A stretch of DNA of 64,000 bases. Origin: Panicum virgatum (taxonomy: Eukaryota > Streptophyta > Magnoliopsida > Poales > Poaceae). The translations under genes were made by a program, and so were the position numbers. The notes beneath the pieces are model-generated. The model saw only the letters and a list, made by a program, of their open reading frames with translations, searched no databases and was not told the origin of the DNA. The stretch covers positions 18,572,733 through 18,636,732 of the forward strand of contig NC_053149.1 of the NCBI RefSeq assembly GCF_016808335.1. The letters run 5' to 3'. Positions 22,435 through 32,360 of this stretch are shown one piece after another. Position 1 is the first letter of the stretch. Every line of letters starts with the position of its first letter.

Positions 22435-22916
22435 CATTTCTAATTTCTTGTGACATGACAATGTAGTAGAGAGAAATCTGTAGATAGGCATCTCTTTCTG
22501 GCAGGATAAGCTCAGACGTGTTACTCGATGCAAGGGCCCCTGATGAAAGCTCCAGCAATCATGGTGCATCAGATAGATGGATCCATAAACAATGTGAGCA
22601 AGCCCAAAGAATCCGCGATGTCTCTCTTTAGCAGGAATAGATGTTTTTGATCGTTTATTTGAGTTTAAGATTTGTGAGGCTGGGTAGAAAAAGCGCAGGC
22701 TTGTTAGAGACGCAGAGGAAACAAAGAAATAGCGAGGTCATTATCTGAAAAAAAGACAGTGGCGTTGGACCTCAGTTTATTTTCTTTCAAAACTCATTTC
22801 CTATCTTACCCCATATAGGAACAAAAGAATAATGAAAGCAAGCATTCTTTTATTCTAATGGTCTGAATTTTTCTTGCATGAATAATTGGACACTCCAAAG
22901 TTCCCACTTAATCAGT
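22435..22916. other. Intergenic spacer
   Basis: No open frame or repeat boundary that I can support. Confidence 0.4.
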
Positions 22917-23249
22917 GTGTTTAGTTCCCCAGTTTTGAAATTTTGAAAGGAAATCTTTTCATATTTAAAGGACTAAATATAGACTAATCACAAAATTAAT
23001 TACAGAACTCGTCTGTAAACTACGAGATGAATCTAATGAGCCTAATTAATCCATCATTAGCATATGTTTACTATAGCTTTACTGTAGCAATTTAGTGTCT
23101 AATCACGACCTAATTAGGTTTATTAGATTCATCTCGCAATTTACAGTCCATTTGTGTAATGCGATTTTTTTTCAACTACATTTAGTACATTATGCAAGCG
23201 ATTTATAAATCTTTTGGAATTTTGAACTTTGGATCTAAACAAGTCCTAA
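22917..23249. repeat. MITE-like repeat, same family
   Basis: The left end is GTGTTTAGTTCCCCAGTTTT and the right end ...TTGGATCTAAACAAGTCCT. The interior core CGAGATGAATCTAATGAGCC then CTAATTAATCCATCATTAG is well preserved and occurs again inverted (TAGATTCATCTCG), so the unit is hairpin-like. Confidence 0.65.
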
Positions 23250-23384
23250 ATAGTGAGTGCGGCATATAGAATACCTGCTAGTTATTAGGCAATTATTAAA
23301 CGCCATCGTGTAAATCTATAAATATATTCTTACCAAGTACTTGTGCACGTGGTACAGTACTTCAGGAGCATCAAATTTATGTCA

Positions 23385-24870
23385 GACTGAGGCCAACAGG
23401 TGAGGCATCGGGGGAGGCAATTCCATTTTTGCCTCACCCAAGGCTACTGTAGCATGAGGAATCGTCTCCAACAAGAGACGCAAACGGAGAGGCAAAATGC
23501 CTCGGAGGAGAGAGGCGATGGAAAAATGCGCTCCCTCTCTCCTCCGACGCATTCGCCCCTCGTCGTCCTGGCGCCCGCGCCTCGCCTCGCCTGCCTGCCG
23601 CCACTTCTCTCTCGCCCCCAGCCACAGCTCCCCTCACCCACCGCCGAGCCGCCCTCGTCCTGCCCCCTCTGCGCCGCCTCTGCTCCCCCGCTCCTCCTCG
23701 CGCCTCCGCCGCCCCCGACTCCCAACCGTGGTCCGCGGGCGAGCAAGGTGGGCGGAGCGCTTCCATCCGTGGTCCGCGGCCGAGCTTCACGAGCGGGCAG
23801 CGCCGCCGCGGCCTTGGGCGGGCGAGGTCCGCGGGCAGGCGAGCTCCGCACCGCCGCGGCCTTGGGCAGGCCATCTCCGCGCGCGAGCAGCGCCGCCCCG
23901 CGGGCCTGCTCTGCCCCCCGGTATCCCACTCCGGCGGCGCCGACCTTGCCTCCTCCTCTACGGCGGCGTGGCCCGTCCCCTGCAGTGGCGCGGCGTGGCG
24001 TGCCCCTACTCCCTCTGCGGCGGCGAGGCCGGTGTGGAGCACGTCGGGGCGAGGCTCGCCGTGGCGGGAGGAGGGGAGGGGGAGGGGGCGGAGGCCGGCG
24101 GTGCGGGTGCTGACCAGGGGGAAGGTGCTGTTCCCGGAGGAGGCGCCCGGCTCCGGCTCCGGCCTGGGCCGCGCCACGTGCTCATCGACCATGAAGGAGG
24201 CCAAGTTCCTCGACACGCTCGACCTCGCACTGGGCGCCACCGATGCCGAGGGCACCGTGGCGCTGCGGGTGTGCCCCTACACCTACTGCTCCCTCAACGG
24301 CCACAAGCACTCGCCGGTGGTGCCTCTTCGAAGTTTCCTCGTGTCGCGCCGGCGGCTCATCAAGACGCAGCAGAGCATGAAGCTCAAGGGCGTCTCGGCG
24401 TTCCGCAAGAAATCAGGGGAGAAGAGCAGCGGAGGTGGAGGCGCAAAGATCGCGCCTTTGATCGACGAGGAGGCCGTCGACGACTTTCTTCGTCGAGGTG
24501 TACGCCGGCCGTGGACATCGGCGGGAGGAGGGGAGGGGGCGGCGGCATCGCCACCGCGTCGACCGCGCGGCCGCGGACAACGGTGGGAGGAGGGGGGGCG
24601 GCGCCGCCACCGCGTCGGCCGCACGGCCGCATACACCGGCGGGAGGAGGAGAGGGGGCGGACACCGCGCGCCTCCTACGGCCCACCGCCGGCAGCGGATG
24701 GAGCGGAAGAGTAGGGGAGGGGGCGGTGCCGGCGGTAGCTGCAGGAGAGGGATGGGGTGGCGACGGGATTTTGCCTCCGCAGTGTTGGAGACTGGATTTT
24801 TTGTGTGCGTGAAGCAAACACTGTGAGCAATGGAAACTCACGAATGCCTATGGCGTTGTTGGAGTCAGTC
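23385..24870. mobile_element. Harbinger-type element carrying a captured gene fragment
   Basis: The ends are GACTGAGGCCAACAGGTG and, inverted from the right, GACTGACTCCAACAACG, matching the outer element at 2168-14546. A 3-bp duplication TCA flanks it (23382-23384 and 24871-24873). Inside, a GC-rich stretch includes a fragment of a calmodulin-binding-protein gene (24101-24500). GCGGCGGCC-rich repeats follow (24500-24700). No transposase is encoded, so it would need one in trans. Confidence 0.65.
24101..24500 (+). pseudogene. Fragment of a plant calmodulin-binding protein gene
   Basis: The frame reads VLFPEEAPGSGSGLGRATCS, then TMKEAKFLDTLDL, RVCPYTYCSLNGHKHSPVV, PLRSFLVSRRRLIKTQQSMK and KLKGVSAFRKKSGEK. 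The RATCSSTMKEAKF / CPYTYCSLNG / FL-SRRRLIKTQ arrangement is the conserved block upstream of the calmodulin-binding domain in plant calmodulin-binding-protein-related (PICBP-like) proteins. After APLIDEEAVDDF the frame shifts: the expected continuation FFVEVYAG appears in the next frame at about 24483-24510, so there is a one-base frameshift. The true gene's C-terminal calmodulin-binding region is absent. It lies between Harbinger-type inverted repeats, so it is a captured fragment rather than a native gene. Confidence 0.7.
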
Positions 24871-24873
24871 TCA

Positions 24874-25560
24874 AGATCAGGTCTTGCAGTACTGTTGCAT
24901 AGTGTACGGCTCAGCTGCAAAGCAACAGCAATGGTAAAACCTGAAATAGCAGTAAGGGTAGAGCCCAATATAAAGAGGTTTTTGCTATGTCTGTACCTAC
25001 ATTGCTAATAGTAAAGATGAGGTACGCTTCCAATAAAAAAATATCATTTCAACCACCCTCTTGACGCCACCTTTGCATATCGGAGAGAGAATGAACAAGA
25101 GAGAAAAAAATCAGATTCAATTTTTTTATCCTTTCACGATTAAGCTAAAACTAAAGGCTAACTTTTACTATTGTTTGATTTAACGCCAACTCCATAATGG
25201 TTATGGTGCATCACTAGACCTTGCTTACTGCTACTCGTATGGCCTCCATTAGTCCATTGTGGCTGACTAAAGAGCCAAGAAGCAATTACCGCACATTTTA
25301 GCTCTTCATTAGTGTTTATCGATGAACTCTCACTGATAGGCCACCCACAAGACACTGGCACACAGCTTTTATCCATGGCACGCGTATATGAATAAGGTTT
25401 TCGATCGATTCCAAACATGTGAATCCATAAACACTTTTATGAATTGTGAATGAAGAACACAAGAAATGCTTTGAGGCCCGAAAAGGATACTACATTGCTA
25501 CTCAGTAGTACAAGTAGTTGAAGTCGTGGTAAGGAAGAAGAATACATCTTTATGTGCCGC
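24874..25560. other. Intergenic, downstream of the unknown gene
   Basis: AT-rich. Includes the probable 3' UTR of the minus-strand gene that ends at 25561. No other gene is visible. Confidence 0.4.
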
Positions 25561-26064
25561 TCAAACAGCCGTGGGTAGCCGTAGGGCGGCGGCTGCGGCA
25601 GGCGCGCCGGCGCCGTCGGCGAGTGGGAGGGCCCCGCCGCGCGCGAGTATGGACCTGTAGATCTCGACCAGCACCTTCTCGTCGTACTCCTTGAACTGCG
25701 GCGGCCGCGCGACGGCGGCACCGTGGGGCGTCGACGCGCAGTAGGGCGCGCCGGCGCCGTACCCGACGGCGGGGGAGGAGGCCAGCCGCAGCATGACCGA
25801 CACGTACGCGTCGCGGAGCCGCACGAGCCACCGGCGCGGCGACAGCGCGCGGAGCAGGCGCCGCCCCAGCTGGCCGCGGCGCACGCGCCACCCGCGGCGC
25901 CGGCGCCGGCCGGAGCCGTCCTCCGGCTGCGGCGGCTGGGCGACGCCACCTCCGAGCTCCGCGGTCGGGAGCGGCGGGCGGCGCTGCGCGGCGGCGGCGT
26001 CGACGCGGTAGTAGCCCCGGCGCTTCCAGTACGCCTTGATGCCGCCCTTGTAGGTGCGGTCCAT
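25561..26064 (-). CDS. Conserved plant protein of unknown function (single exon, 167 aa)
   Basis: A single-exon, GC-rich gene. The N-terminus MDRTYKGGIKAYWKRRGYYR is the hallmark of a plant-specific family of small unknown proteins that I recognise but cannot name. The middle is very basic (GRRRRRGWRVRRGQLGRRLL, about 51-70) and is followed by a hydrophobic/aromatic motif SPRRWLVRLRDAYVSVMLRL (about 75-94), likely an amphipathic helix. A conserved block FKEYDEKVLVEIYRSILA follows at about 123-140, and an Ala/Pro-rich tail ends the protein. There is no signal peptide. The strong basic patch suggests nucleic-acid or membrane-surface binding, but this is only inference. The opposite-strand frame at 25723-26199 is its shadow. 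A TTAAATA-like element read on the minus strand near 26272-26278 could be the TATA box. The start at 26064 is the first Met and fits the family. Confidence 0.75.
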   Translation of the reverse strand: MDRTYKGGIKAYWKRRGYYRVDAAAAQRRPPLPTAELGGGVAQPPQPEDGSGRRRRRGWRVRRGQLGRRLLRALSPRRWLVRLRDAYVSVMLRLASSPAVGYGAGAPYCASTPHGAAVARPPQFKEYDEKVLVEIYRSILARGGALPLADGAGAPAAAAALRLPTAV

Positions 26065-27027
26065 GCCTTCGGTCTTGGCAGCAGGCCGGCCGGCGCGCGC
26101 TTGGCTGGGAGGTCAGGAGGTGGGCGAAGCTTGTGGGAGAGCGCCAGAGTAGATATGGTGGTGTACGATGCGAGATGCAACGGTGGCAGAATGGAGTAGG
26201 CCGGCCTGATGTAGGATTTAAGAAGCATGGGATTCTATTTTTAAATGTGCAATGAAGCCCTTCGAAGATCATCTATTTAAAGAGCAACCGGAAGCACTGG
26301 CAAAGAAAAAAAAAGTGAAGTTCACAGAACTAAAAAATAAAAGGGAAATTCATAATTTAAGCTTTCTCAAAGCTTATGTAAAAGAAAAGTAGTTTCATAA
26401 AATTCACTCGAAATTGGATTAAGGTGCGGAGGTATTATTACACGTCAAATATATGCTCCAAGAAAGCTGCTTTTATTGGACACAGGCATCTGAAATGAAT
26501 GGGTTAGTGAAGTAGTGCAATCAATTTCTAAATTATATCATATTGTTGACATTTTGTACTACTCAAGACATGATTTTCATGTAACAAAAAGTAAATAATG
26601 TCATAATCATGAACGTATTAATTTAAGGAAATAAAAACAGAGCTAGTGACGTGGTTTTGTTTTCACACACGATATGGTCTCAAATCCCGTACTTGCATTA
26701 GCTTCACAAAAAAAATAACCACGCATGCCGTGAGTAGCCATTTTTTGTGTGTAAATTGTAGAAACGTTTTAAGCGTTTCAAAGAAACAGCGTATACTCCA
26801 TTCAGTCATGCATGGATACTTGACATTCAGATAAAGGTTTTTGTGAAGCTTTCTTATTAGGCTTTCAGCATCAACGTAGCTTTCAGAATTTATGGTTGCC
26901 ACCTAAAGAATTTATTTGCACAAATGGGTATATACAAGAAAAACACATGCACGTATTCGTCTTAAGCAATATTATAGGTGTCGGTGGCATGTTCTGCTTG
27001 TGAGTTGTGACAAGGCTATCACGGTAC
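26065..27027. other. Intergenic/promoter of the unknown gene
   Basis: It holds the 5' region of the minus-strand gene, then AT-rich DNA. Small open frames on both strands at 26646-26902 are not supported. Confidence 0.4.
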
Positions 27028-27030
27028 TTA

Positions 27031-27320
27031 GAGCATCTCCAACAGATTACTCATATTCCATATCCAAAATATATTCTCTCTATTACCAATAACTATTTTT
27101 ATATTTTAGGTAATAGTTGCTGCAGCAGACTACCAAAATGCAATCACCAAGAATAGATAGAGGAAAAAAACCCTATATATAGGGGAGAGAGGTGTATTTT
27201 GGTGATTACCAAAAATTTATAGATAATGAAGATTTGATTGGCAGTTTTCTGGAGCATCTCCATCACTAAAATATTAATTTTTCAGTATTAAAAAAGATGA
27301 GTAATCTGTTCAAGATGCTC
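27031..27320. mobile_element. Tourist/Harbinger-type MITE
   Basis: The left end GAGCATCTCCAACAGATTAC and the right end (inverted GAGCATCTTGAACAGATTAC) form nearly perfect inverted repeats. TTA duplications lie at 27028-27030 and 27321-27323. An inner hairpin pairs TTGGTGATT-type sequences near 27140 and 27200. Confidence 0.85.
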
Positions 27321-27323
27321 TTA

Positions 27324-28838
27324 TGCCGGATTAGCGCTGCATTATTTGTTCCCCTTCTCATTGATTTTGGAGAGAGACCGGTGCAAGTAGCTAGGCTAAC
27401 GCATGGCACATGGTTTTGCCGGCCACAAGTACGAGGCGAGCGCACCATGGATGCACCTCCGACGTGCATCCTTCAGCACCGCCCCGGAGCGGCCTCTTCA
27501 GCACCTGCAATTTTCCTCCCGCAATCTGCTTTTGCTAGCGCCGGCAGCTTTATCGCTAGGCTAGCCAGCACGAACAGCGGTAATTGCAGGATCTTGCGGG
27601 GGCGTATGTGGAAAGAAGAAGGCATACAGGGGGATCGGAAAGGATGGATGGCGTCGCATTGAAGGATCGCAGGGGCGGCGATTGGGTGTCCGCGTTCCCT
27701 CTGTCCCCGCCATTAATGGCGATCGGTGTGTGGTGCGGCGACGGCCGGTGGCATGGCGAGTGACGGCCGGCCAGATCCGGAGCCGGAGGGAGGAGGGCCG
27801 TCGCGCACCGCCGTCCCCTTCCGTGCCGCTAGGTGCGGCGGCCCACGCGGTGGCGGCATGTGCGGCGTTGGGTGCTTGCGCATACCTGATCCCTGAGGCC
27901 GTGCCCGCTGATCTTGACGACGCACGGGGGCTCCATGACGGACGGCCCGCCGGAATTTATGCTCCGGTCGCCGTCCTTGATTTACTCCGGTTGCCTGGTT
28001 GGTGGCCGGTGAACAAAAGAATCGTTCCGTCCGTCCAGGCGACCCGGCCACCACCACCACCTGTGTGAACCCGCTTCCGTGGATGCTTTGCTCGCGTTGC
28101 GTGCAACGAACGAACGCCCTCACAGAAAACTGGACGCAGGCCACGCCATGCTGGTGTCGCTGTCCAGAGTACGTGCGTGGTCACTGGTCATTGACAAACA
28201 ACAAAGCTAGCGGGCGGGGCCTGATTGATGAGATGAAGCAAGGTTGGGGCATTGGTCTGGTGCGTGTCGGTCCCGGCTGTGCCAAATTAAGCGACGTCAT
28301 TGATTAACATGGACGCTATTGGTAGTACTAAAGAGAGGACGCAATCTTCAAGCATCCGTGCACGACAGTGTTTAAGTGCCGCCGCGCGTATGTGGCTATG
28401 TCCGAGTTCTGAGTACATCCTAGCTCATAAGAATATAAATGGTACGGATATTTTCCGACTGTATTCGAATTCGATCGATTCGGTCTGGACGAGTTTTTAT
28501 CCGTCCGTATCCGATTTCGAGTATTTAATATCCGTATCCGAATACTCAAAAGTTATATTTTTATGATGTCGATATCCATTGCAATCTTATTCGGTAAAAA
28601 CTAGCATTATCCATATTCGACTCCGTATTCGAACAAAAATATAAAAATAAATACGATATCAACAATATCCGTCCATATCTGATCCGTTTACATCCACTAC
28701 ACGATATGCTGCCAAAGGCTGCAACGACAAGGCCACCGAGGACCATGTTTCGCCTTTATATTTACCTGAAAAATATGTGTCATAGGTTGGAGGTTCAGTC
28801 GTAGCAGCATTTGGCCACTCAGCGTGTATGATGGCTAT
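27324..28838. other. Intergenic region with a TCCGTATCCGA-type repeat
   Basis: 27324-28310 is GC-moderate and open in several frames (27682-28068 plus, 27713-28144 minus), but no domain, codon pattern or splice structure supports a gene. 28431-28700 contains many degenerate copies of a TATCCG/TATTCGA motif, known to me as a widespread grass repeat of unclear class. Confidence 0.45.
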
Positions 28839-28841
28839 ACA

Positions 28842-29849
28842 GGGTATGTTTGGCAGGGCTCCGGCTCCAGCAAAAACGGCTCTGGCTCCTCTGGTGGAGC
28901 AGCTTCTCCGGTGGAGTTGGAGCCGTTTTGCAAAACGTTTGGCACAACAGCTTCACATGTTGATTGAGGTTATAAAATGTCTAAATTGCCCTTCTCAATG
29001 TTTTTCTTTTTTTCTTTTTCTTTCTTTCCTTTTTTTTTCTTTTCTTTTTTTCTCCTCTCCTTTTCTTTTCTTTCCCTTTTCCTTTTTTCTCCTCCTATCC
29101 TTATCCATTCGGTCGCCTCCCCCATTCTGGTCCCCAGCGCCACCTCCTCCCCGTGACCGCCGGCAGCCCCCTCCTCCCGTGGTCCCTCCCCGCGGCCGCC
29201 TCCTCCCGCGGCCCCTCCCCGCGGTCGCCGCCGACCTCCTCCTCCCGCGGCCCCTCCCCGCTGTCGCCGCCGACCTCCTCCTCCCGCGGCTCCTCCGCGC
29301 GGCCGCCGCCAGCCCTTTCCTCCCCCGGACGCCACAGGCCCCCGCTCCCCCTGCCCCACCCACGCACCTGCAGCGGAGCTCCACCCACCTGTGCCGCCGC
29401 CGCGGGCTGCCGCCGCTCCATGCCGTGCACCGCGGGCTGCCGCCGCTGCACGCCGCCGGCGTGGCCACGCGCCGCACGCCCTGGCCACCACCGGCACGCT
29501 GCCCCGGTCGATCGCCGCGGCACCGTGCGCGCTCGCTCGCCCGCCCGCAGCGCCGTCCGTCCGCGCCCCGTTCGTACCCGCCGCCGTACGCGCCGCCTCG
29601 GCGAAGCTCCGCCCCGGGCCGCGAGTTCGGCAGATGGCGGCGCACCGAGGGCAGGACTGGGAAAGGATGAGGAGGAGCCGCTCGGAGCCGGATGGAGCCA
29701 CACTTTCGTGGCTCCGTCTCACCCAAAGTGCTCCAGTCACCAGATTTTTAGGGACATGGAGCCGGAGCCGGCTGTGGAGCACCCCGTTTGGCAGGGCTCC
29801 TACCGGAGCCAGTTTTGGAGCCCCTGGTGGAGCCCTGCCAAACAGTGCC
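28842..29849. mobile_element. Harbinger/Tourist-type GC-rich element, copy B (opposite orientation)
   Basis: The left end GGGTATGTTTGGCAGGGCTC and the right end (inverted GGCACTGTTTGGCAGGGCTC) match copy A at 10753-11710. Flanking triplets are ACA (28839-28841) and ATA (29850-29852), so the duplication is imperfect. The subterminal block TGGAGCCGTTTTGCAAAACG, CTTCACATGTTGATTGAGG and 'TTATAAAATGTCTAAATTGC' repeats copy A in reverse. The long pyrimidine tract (28998-29100) corresponds to copy A's purine tract. Large GC-rich open frames on both strands (28828-29914) are compositional. Confidence 0.75.
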
Positions 29850-29950
29850 ATATTATTATGCTACAATTTGCAGATCCATCGTCTAAATGGGCTCCCTATG
29901 CATCTTCCGTGTGAAATAAAATTTGGAACCGTATGGCCCAGGACGTCCAG

Positions 29951-30086
29951 CAGTGACCCAATAATAGCGACACGGTACAGGGACGTACGTGCGCACAAAG
30001 CCAGATAGAATCATAGAAAGCAGTGGCTCAATAGCAGCAACGCGGTATAGGGACGTACGTGCGCATGCGCACCAAGCCAGATAGAA
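29951..30086. repeat. Two-unit tandem repeat with ACGTACGTGCGCA core
   Basis: A ~60-bp unit (CAGTGACCCAATAATAGCGA ... GGGACGTACGTGCGCA ... AGCCAGATAGA) is repeated at 30021-30086. The second copy has a few substitutions and a 6-base insertion that makes TGCGCATGCGCA. No function is assigned. Confidence 0.7.
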
Positions 30087-31888
30087 GTGCAAAGGATCCT
30101 GCTGGTGCTCCTTTCATTTTCTTTATTCTTTTTACTCCTATTTTTCGAAAAAAAATTCTTTACTTTCCTATCATTTTATTCTAGCCTGCCTATACAACAT
30201 TCTTTTTCCTTCTTCATTTCTCCTTTTATTTATACTTATCTTGCTTTTGTATTCTTATCTTGATTTTTATTTTTATTTTTAACTAGTTTTTATTTTTTTG
30301 TCATGGTTTGTATAATGTGTATTTGTTATTGTATATTACTAAAATATATATCTGATTAAATTACCTGCTATGGAAACCATTTATTTACAATAAAGAATAA
30401 TAAATTATAGTGTAAAACTATTTGTTCACATTTAAGAGCAAGTCATACTTAATTTATACTAATTTATTTGTATTTTAGATACATAAATTGATGTGTGAAA
30501 TGATTTATTTTTTATATGCTAATTTGTTTAGCTTATGTATATATGCTTATAAAATATTTTTTACAATGTACATGTGTTTGATTTATATAAAATTATTTAT
30601 CTGTGTGTAACTAATTTTTTTCGCAGTGTCAAATTATTTGTTCACTTTGTAAATAAAACTATTACGTAATGTTGACTCATTTGTTTCAATATTCTTTTTA
30701 ATTATTTATTCTATACAACCTAATGTTCGCGATGTATAATGTTTTGCTAGTTGTATATTAATTATTTGTTTAATTTTTTTTGTAGAAAATAATTATTTGT
30801 TCATGTTCTTAAATTATTTGTTTTCAGAATCCATAATTTATTATTGAGTATTAAATGTATTTTTGAAATATCATGCTAACATAGATAAGTGTGATCTTAC
30901 TTTGGAAAGATAATGGTGTAATCTAATTTAAATTTGGATATTCGGTTTAATAGTTATAGCTTTCTTAGTTTCGTATTTGCATGCATGTGGGTAATGTTAT
31001 GGTCATTGTTTTCCTCTGCATACATGCAGATCTCTCTCCTCTTTCGAAATGTTAATTTATTGAACATTAGAGGAATCAAGCACGTCTTATATGCAAGCAA
31101 ATAATCATCAAAACAGAATTAGCTGATTAGGCTGAAAAGCGGTCTATTAACTCGGCTCCTTCGATGATAGCAACGCAGATTCCATCGCTTCTAGCGATCC
31201 CCCGCGCGTGCACGGCTGCTAAAATCCCGGAAAGTGGGGACAGGTCAAAGTACGGCGCTTCATGGCCCAGTAAAGCAACCTAGCTGATGGGCTGGGCCTC
31301 TGATGGAAGCTGTTGGTGGCCTGCATTGACTTTGGGCTGAGGCCCAAATTCAATTCCTCAATGGCCCGTTATTGTTTAAAAGTTGGGCCGCAAGCCATCC
31401 TCCTTCGTCGCACTAGTAGGCCAGCACCAGCACTCCAGCAGCGCAGCACGCCGCAATTCATAGCAGGCTGTCGTTTTCATTCGGAGGATGACAGCGATAT
31501 TGCCTGATTGTCCTAGGTGTGACAGGATGCGGGCTTGATCAATTGGTTACGTGGACAGACAAGACAAGCTTTGGATCATGCTGGATGATTAGTACTTAAA
31601 GCCATCTACTATCCGTTGAGCACAAGTCAACATCATGGGAGGATGCATACTACTACTATCACTTTCATTCAGGCCATCATCATTGGGCAGGTCTCTCCAA
31701 ATGGTCGAACTAACCACGCACACTATCGTACTTGCCAGAAACTCGAACGTGCTTACAGGAGTAGATTGCGCCATTTGCGGTGTAAGTAAAGATGGGAAAT
31801 CCGGGCACAGGCAGAAAGGAGAGATCACAGGGCACCCTGGAAAATAAAGTAGTGCGTGGGGGGTCAAAGTGTCCTCTTGGCCGTCATA
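30087..31888. other. AT-rich intergenic stretch
   Basis: 30110-30900 is very AT-rich with many irregular returns of an AATTATTTGTT-like phrase, likely an old decayed repeat. 31130-31560 is more balanced, but its small frames (31313-31507) lack support. No gene. Confidence 0.4.
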
Positions 31889-32360
31889 CACTACCGGAAA
31901 ACGGTAATTTGCCGTGTGCCTCCGTATTTATCGTGTGTCTTTTATCGGGCACACGACAAAAAATAAATTTGCCGTATGCCAGAAATAAAACACACGGCAA
32001 ATAAACAACACTCGGCAAAGTGATCGTTCGCCGTGTGCCAAGCCCAGGCACACGGTAAATCACCATTTTCGCCGTGTGCCTTGACCAAGGCACACGGCGA
32101 AGTTGGAACACGTGTCGTGCACGTGCTCCTTCCGTCAAATGTCGTTTGGGGAGCTCACGGCCGGCAGTGCAAAGCACTTACTTCGCCGTGTGCCAGGCCA
32201 CAGGCACACGGCGAAGCTGCTGCCGCCGTCAGTGGCAAAGACGGCGCCTGACGGACGTCAGGGTTTGCCGTGTGCCCGTGTGTCCAGGGAGACACACAGC
32301 AAAAAGGGACCTTTGCCGTGTGCCTGGCCTCCGCCTTTGCCGTGTGCCTCCCATCAGCAC
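31889..32360 (+). mobile_element. CACTA transposon terminus with subterminal repeat array
   Basis: It starts with the CACTA terminus CACTACCGGAAAACGG. About 470 bp then hold many copies, in both orientations, of TTTGCCGTGTGCC / GGCACACGGCAAA, the transposase-binding type of subterminal repeats in plant CACTA (En/Spm) elements. No inverted partner (...TTTCCGGTAGTG) is seen downstream in the window, so this is a solo end or a deleted element. The open frames here merely read through the repeats. Confidence 0.75.

Noticed and set aside
23400..24714. Frames of 237, 273 and 405 codons
   Set aside because: Only the short calmodulin-binding-protein block in one frame (24101-24500) has real similarity; the rest are shadows in GC-rich DNA.
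27682..28144. Possible gene (128-codon plus frame, 143-codon minus frame)
   Set aside because: No domain, no intron signals and no protein-like conservation that I recognise; both strands open.
28828..29914. Frames of 200-290 codons on both strands
   Set aside because: They run through the GC-rich Harbinger-type element copy B and its pyrimidine tract; low-complexity translations, no domain.
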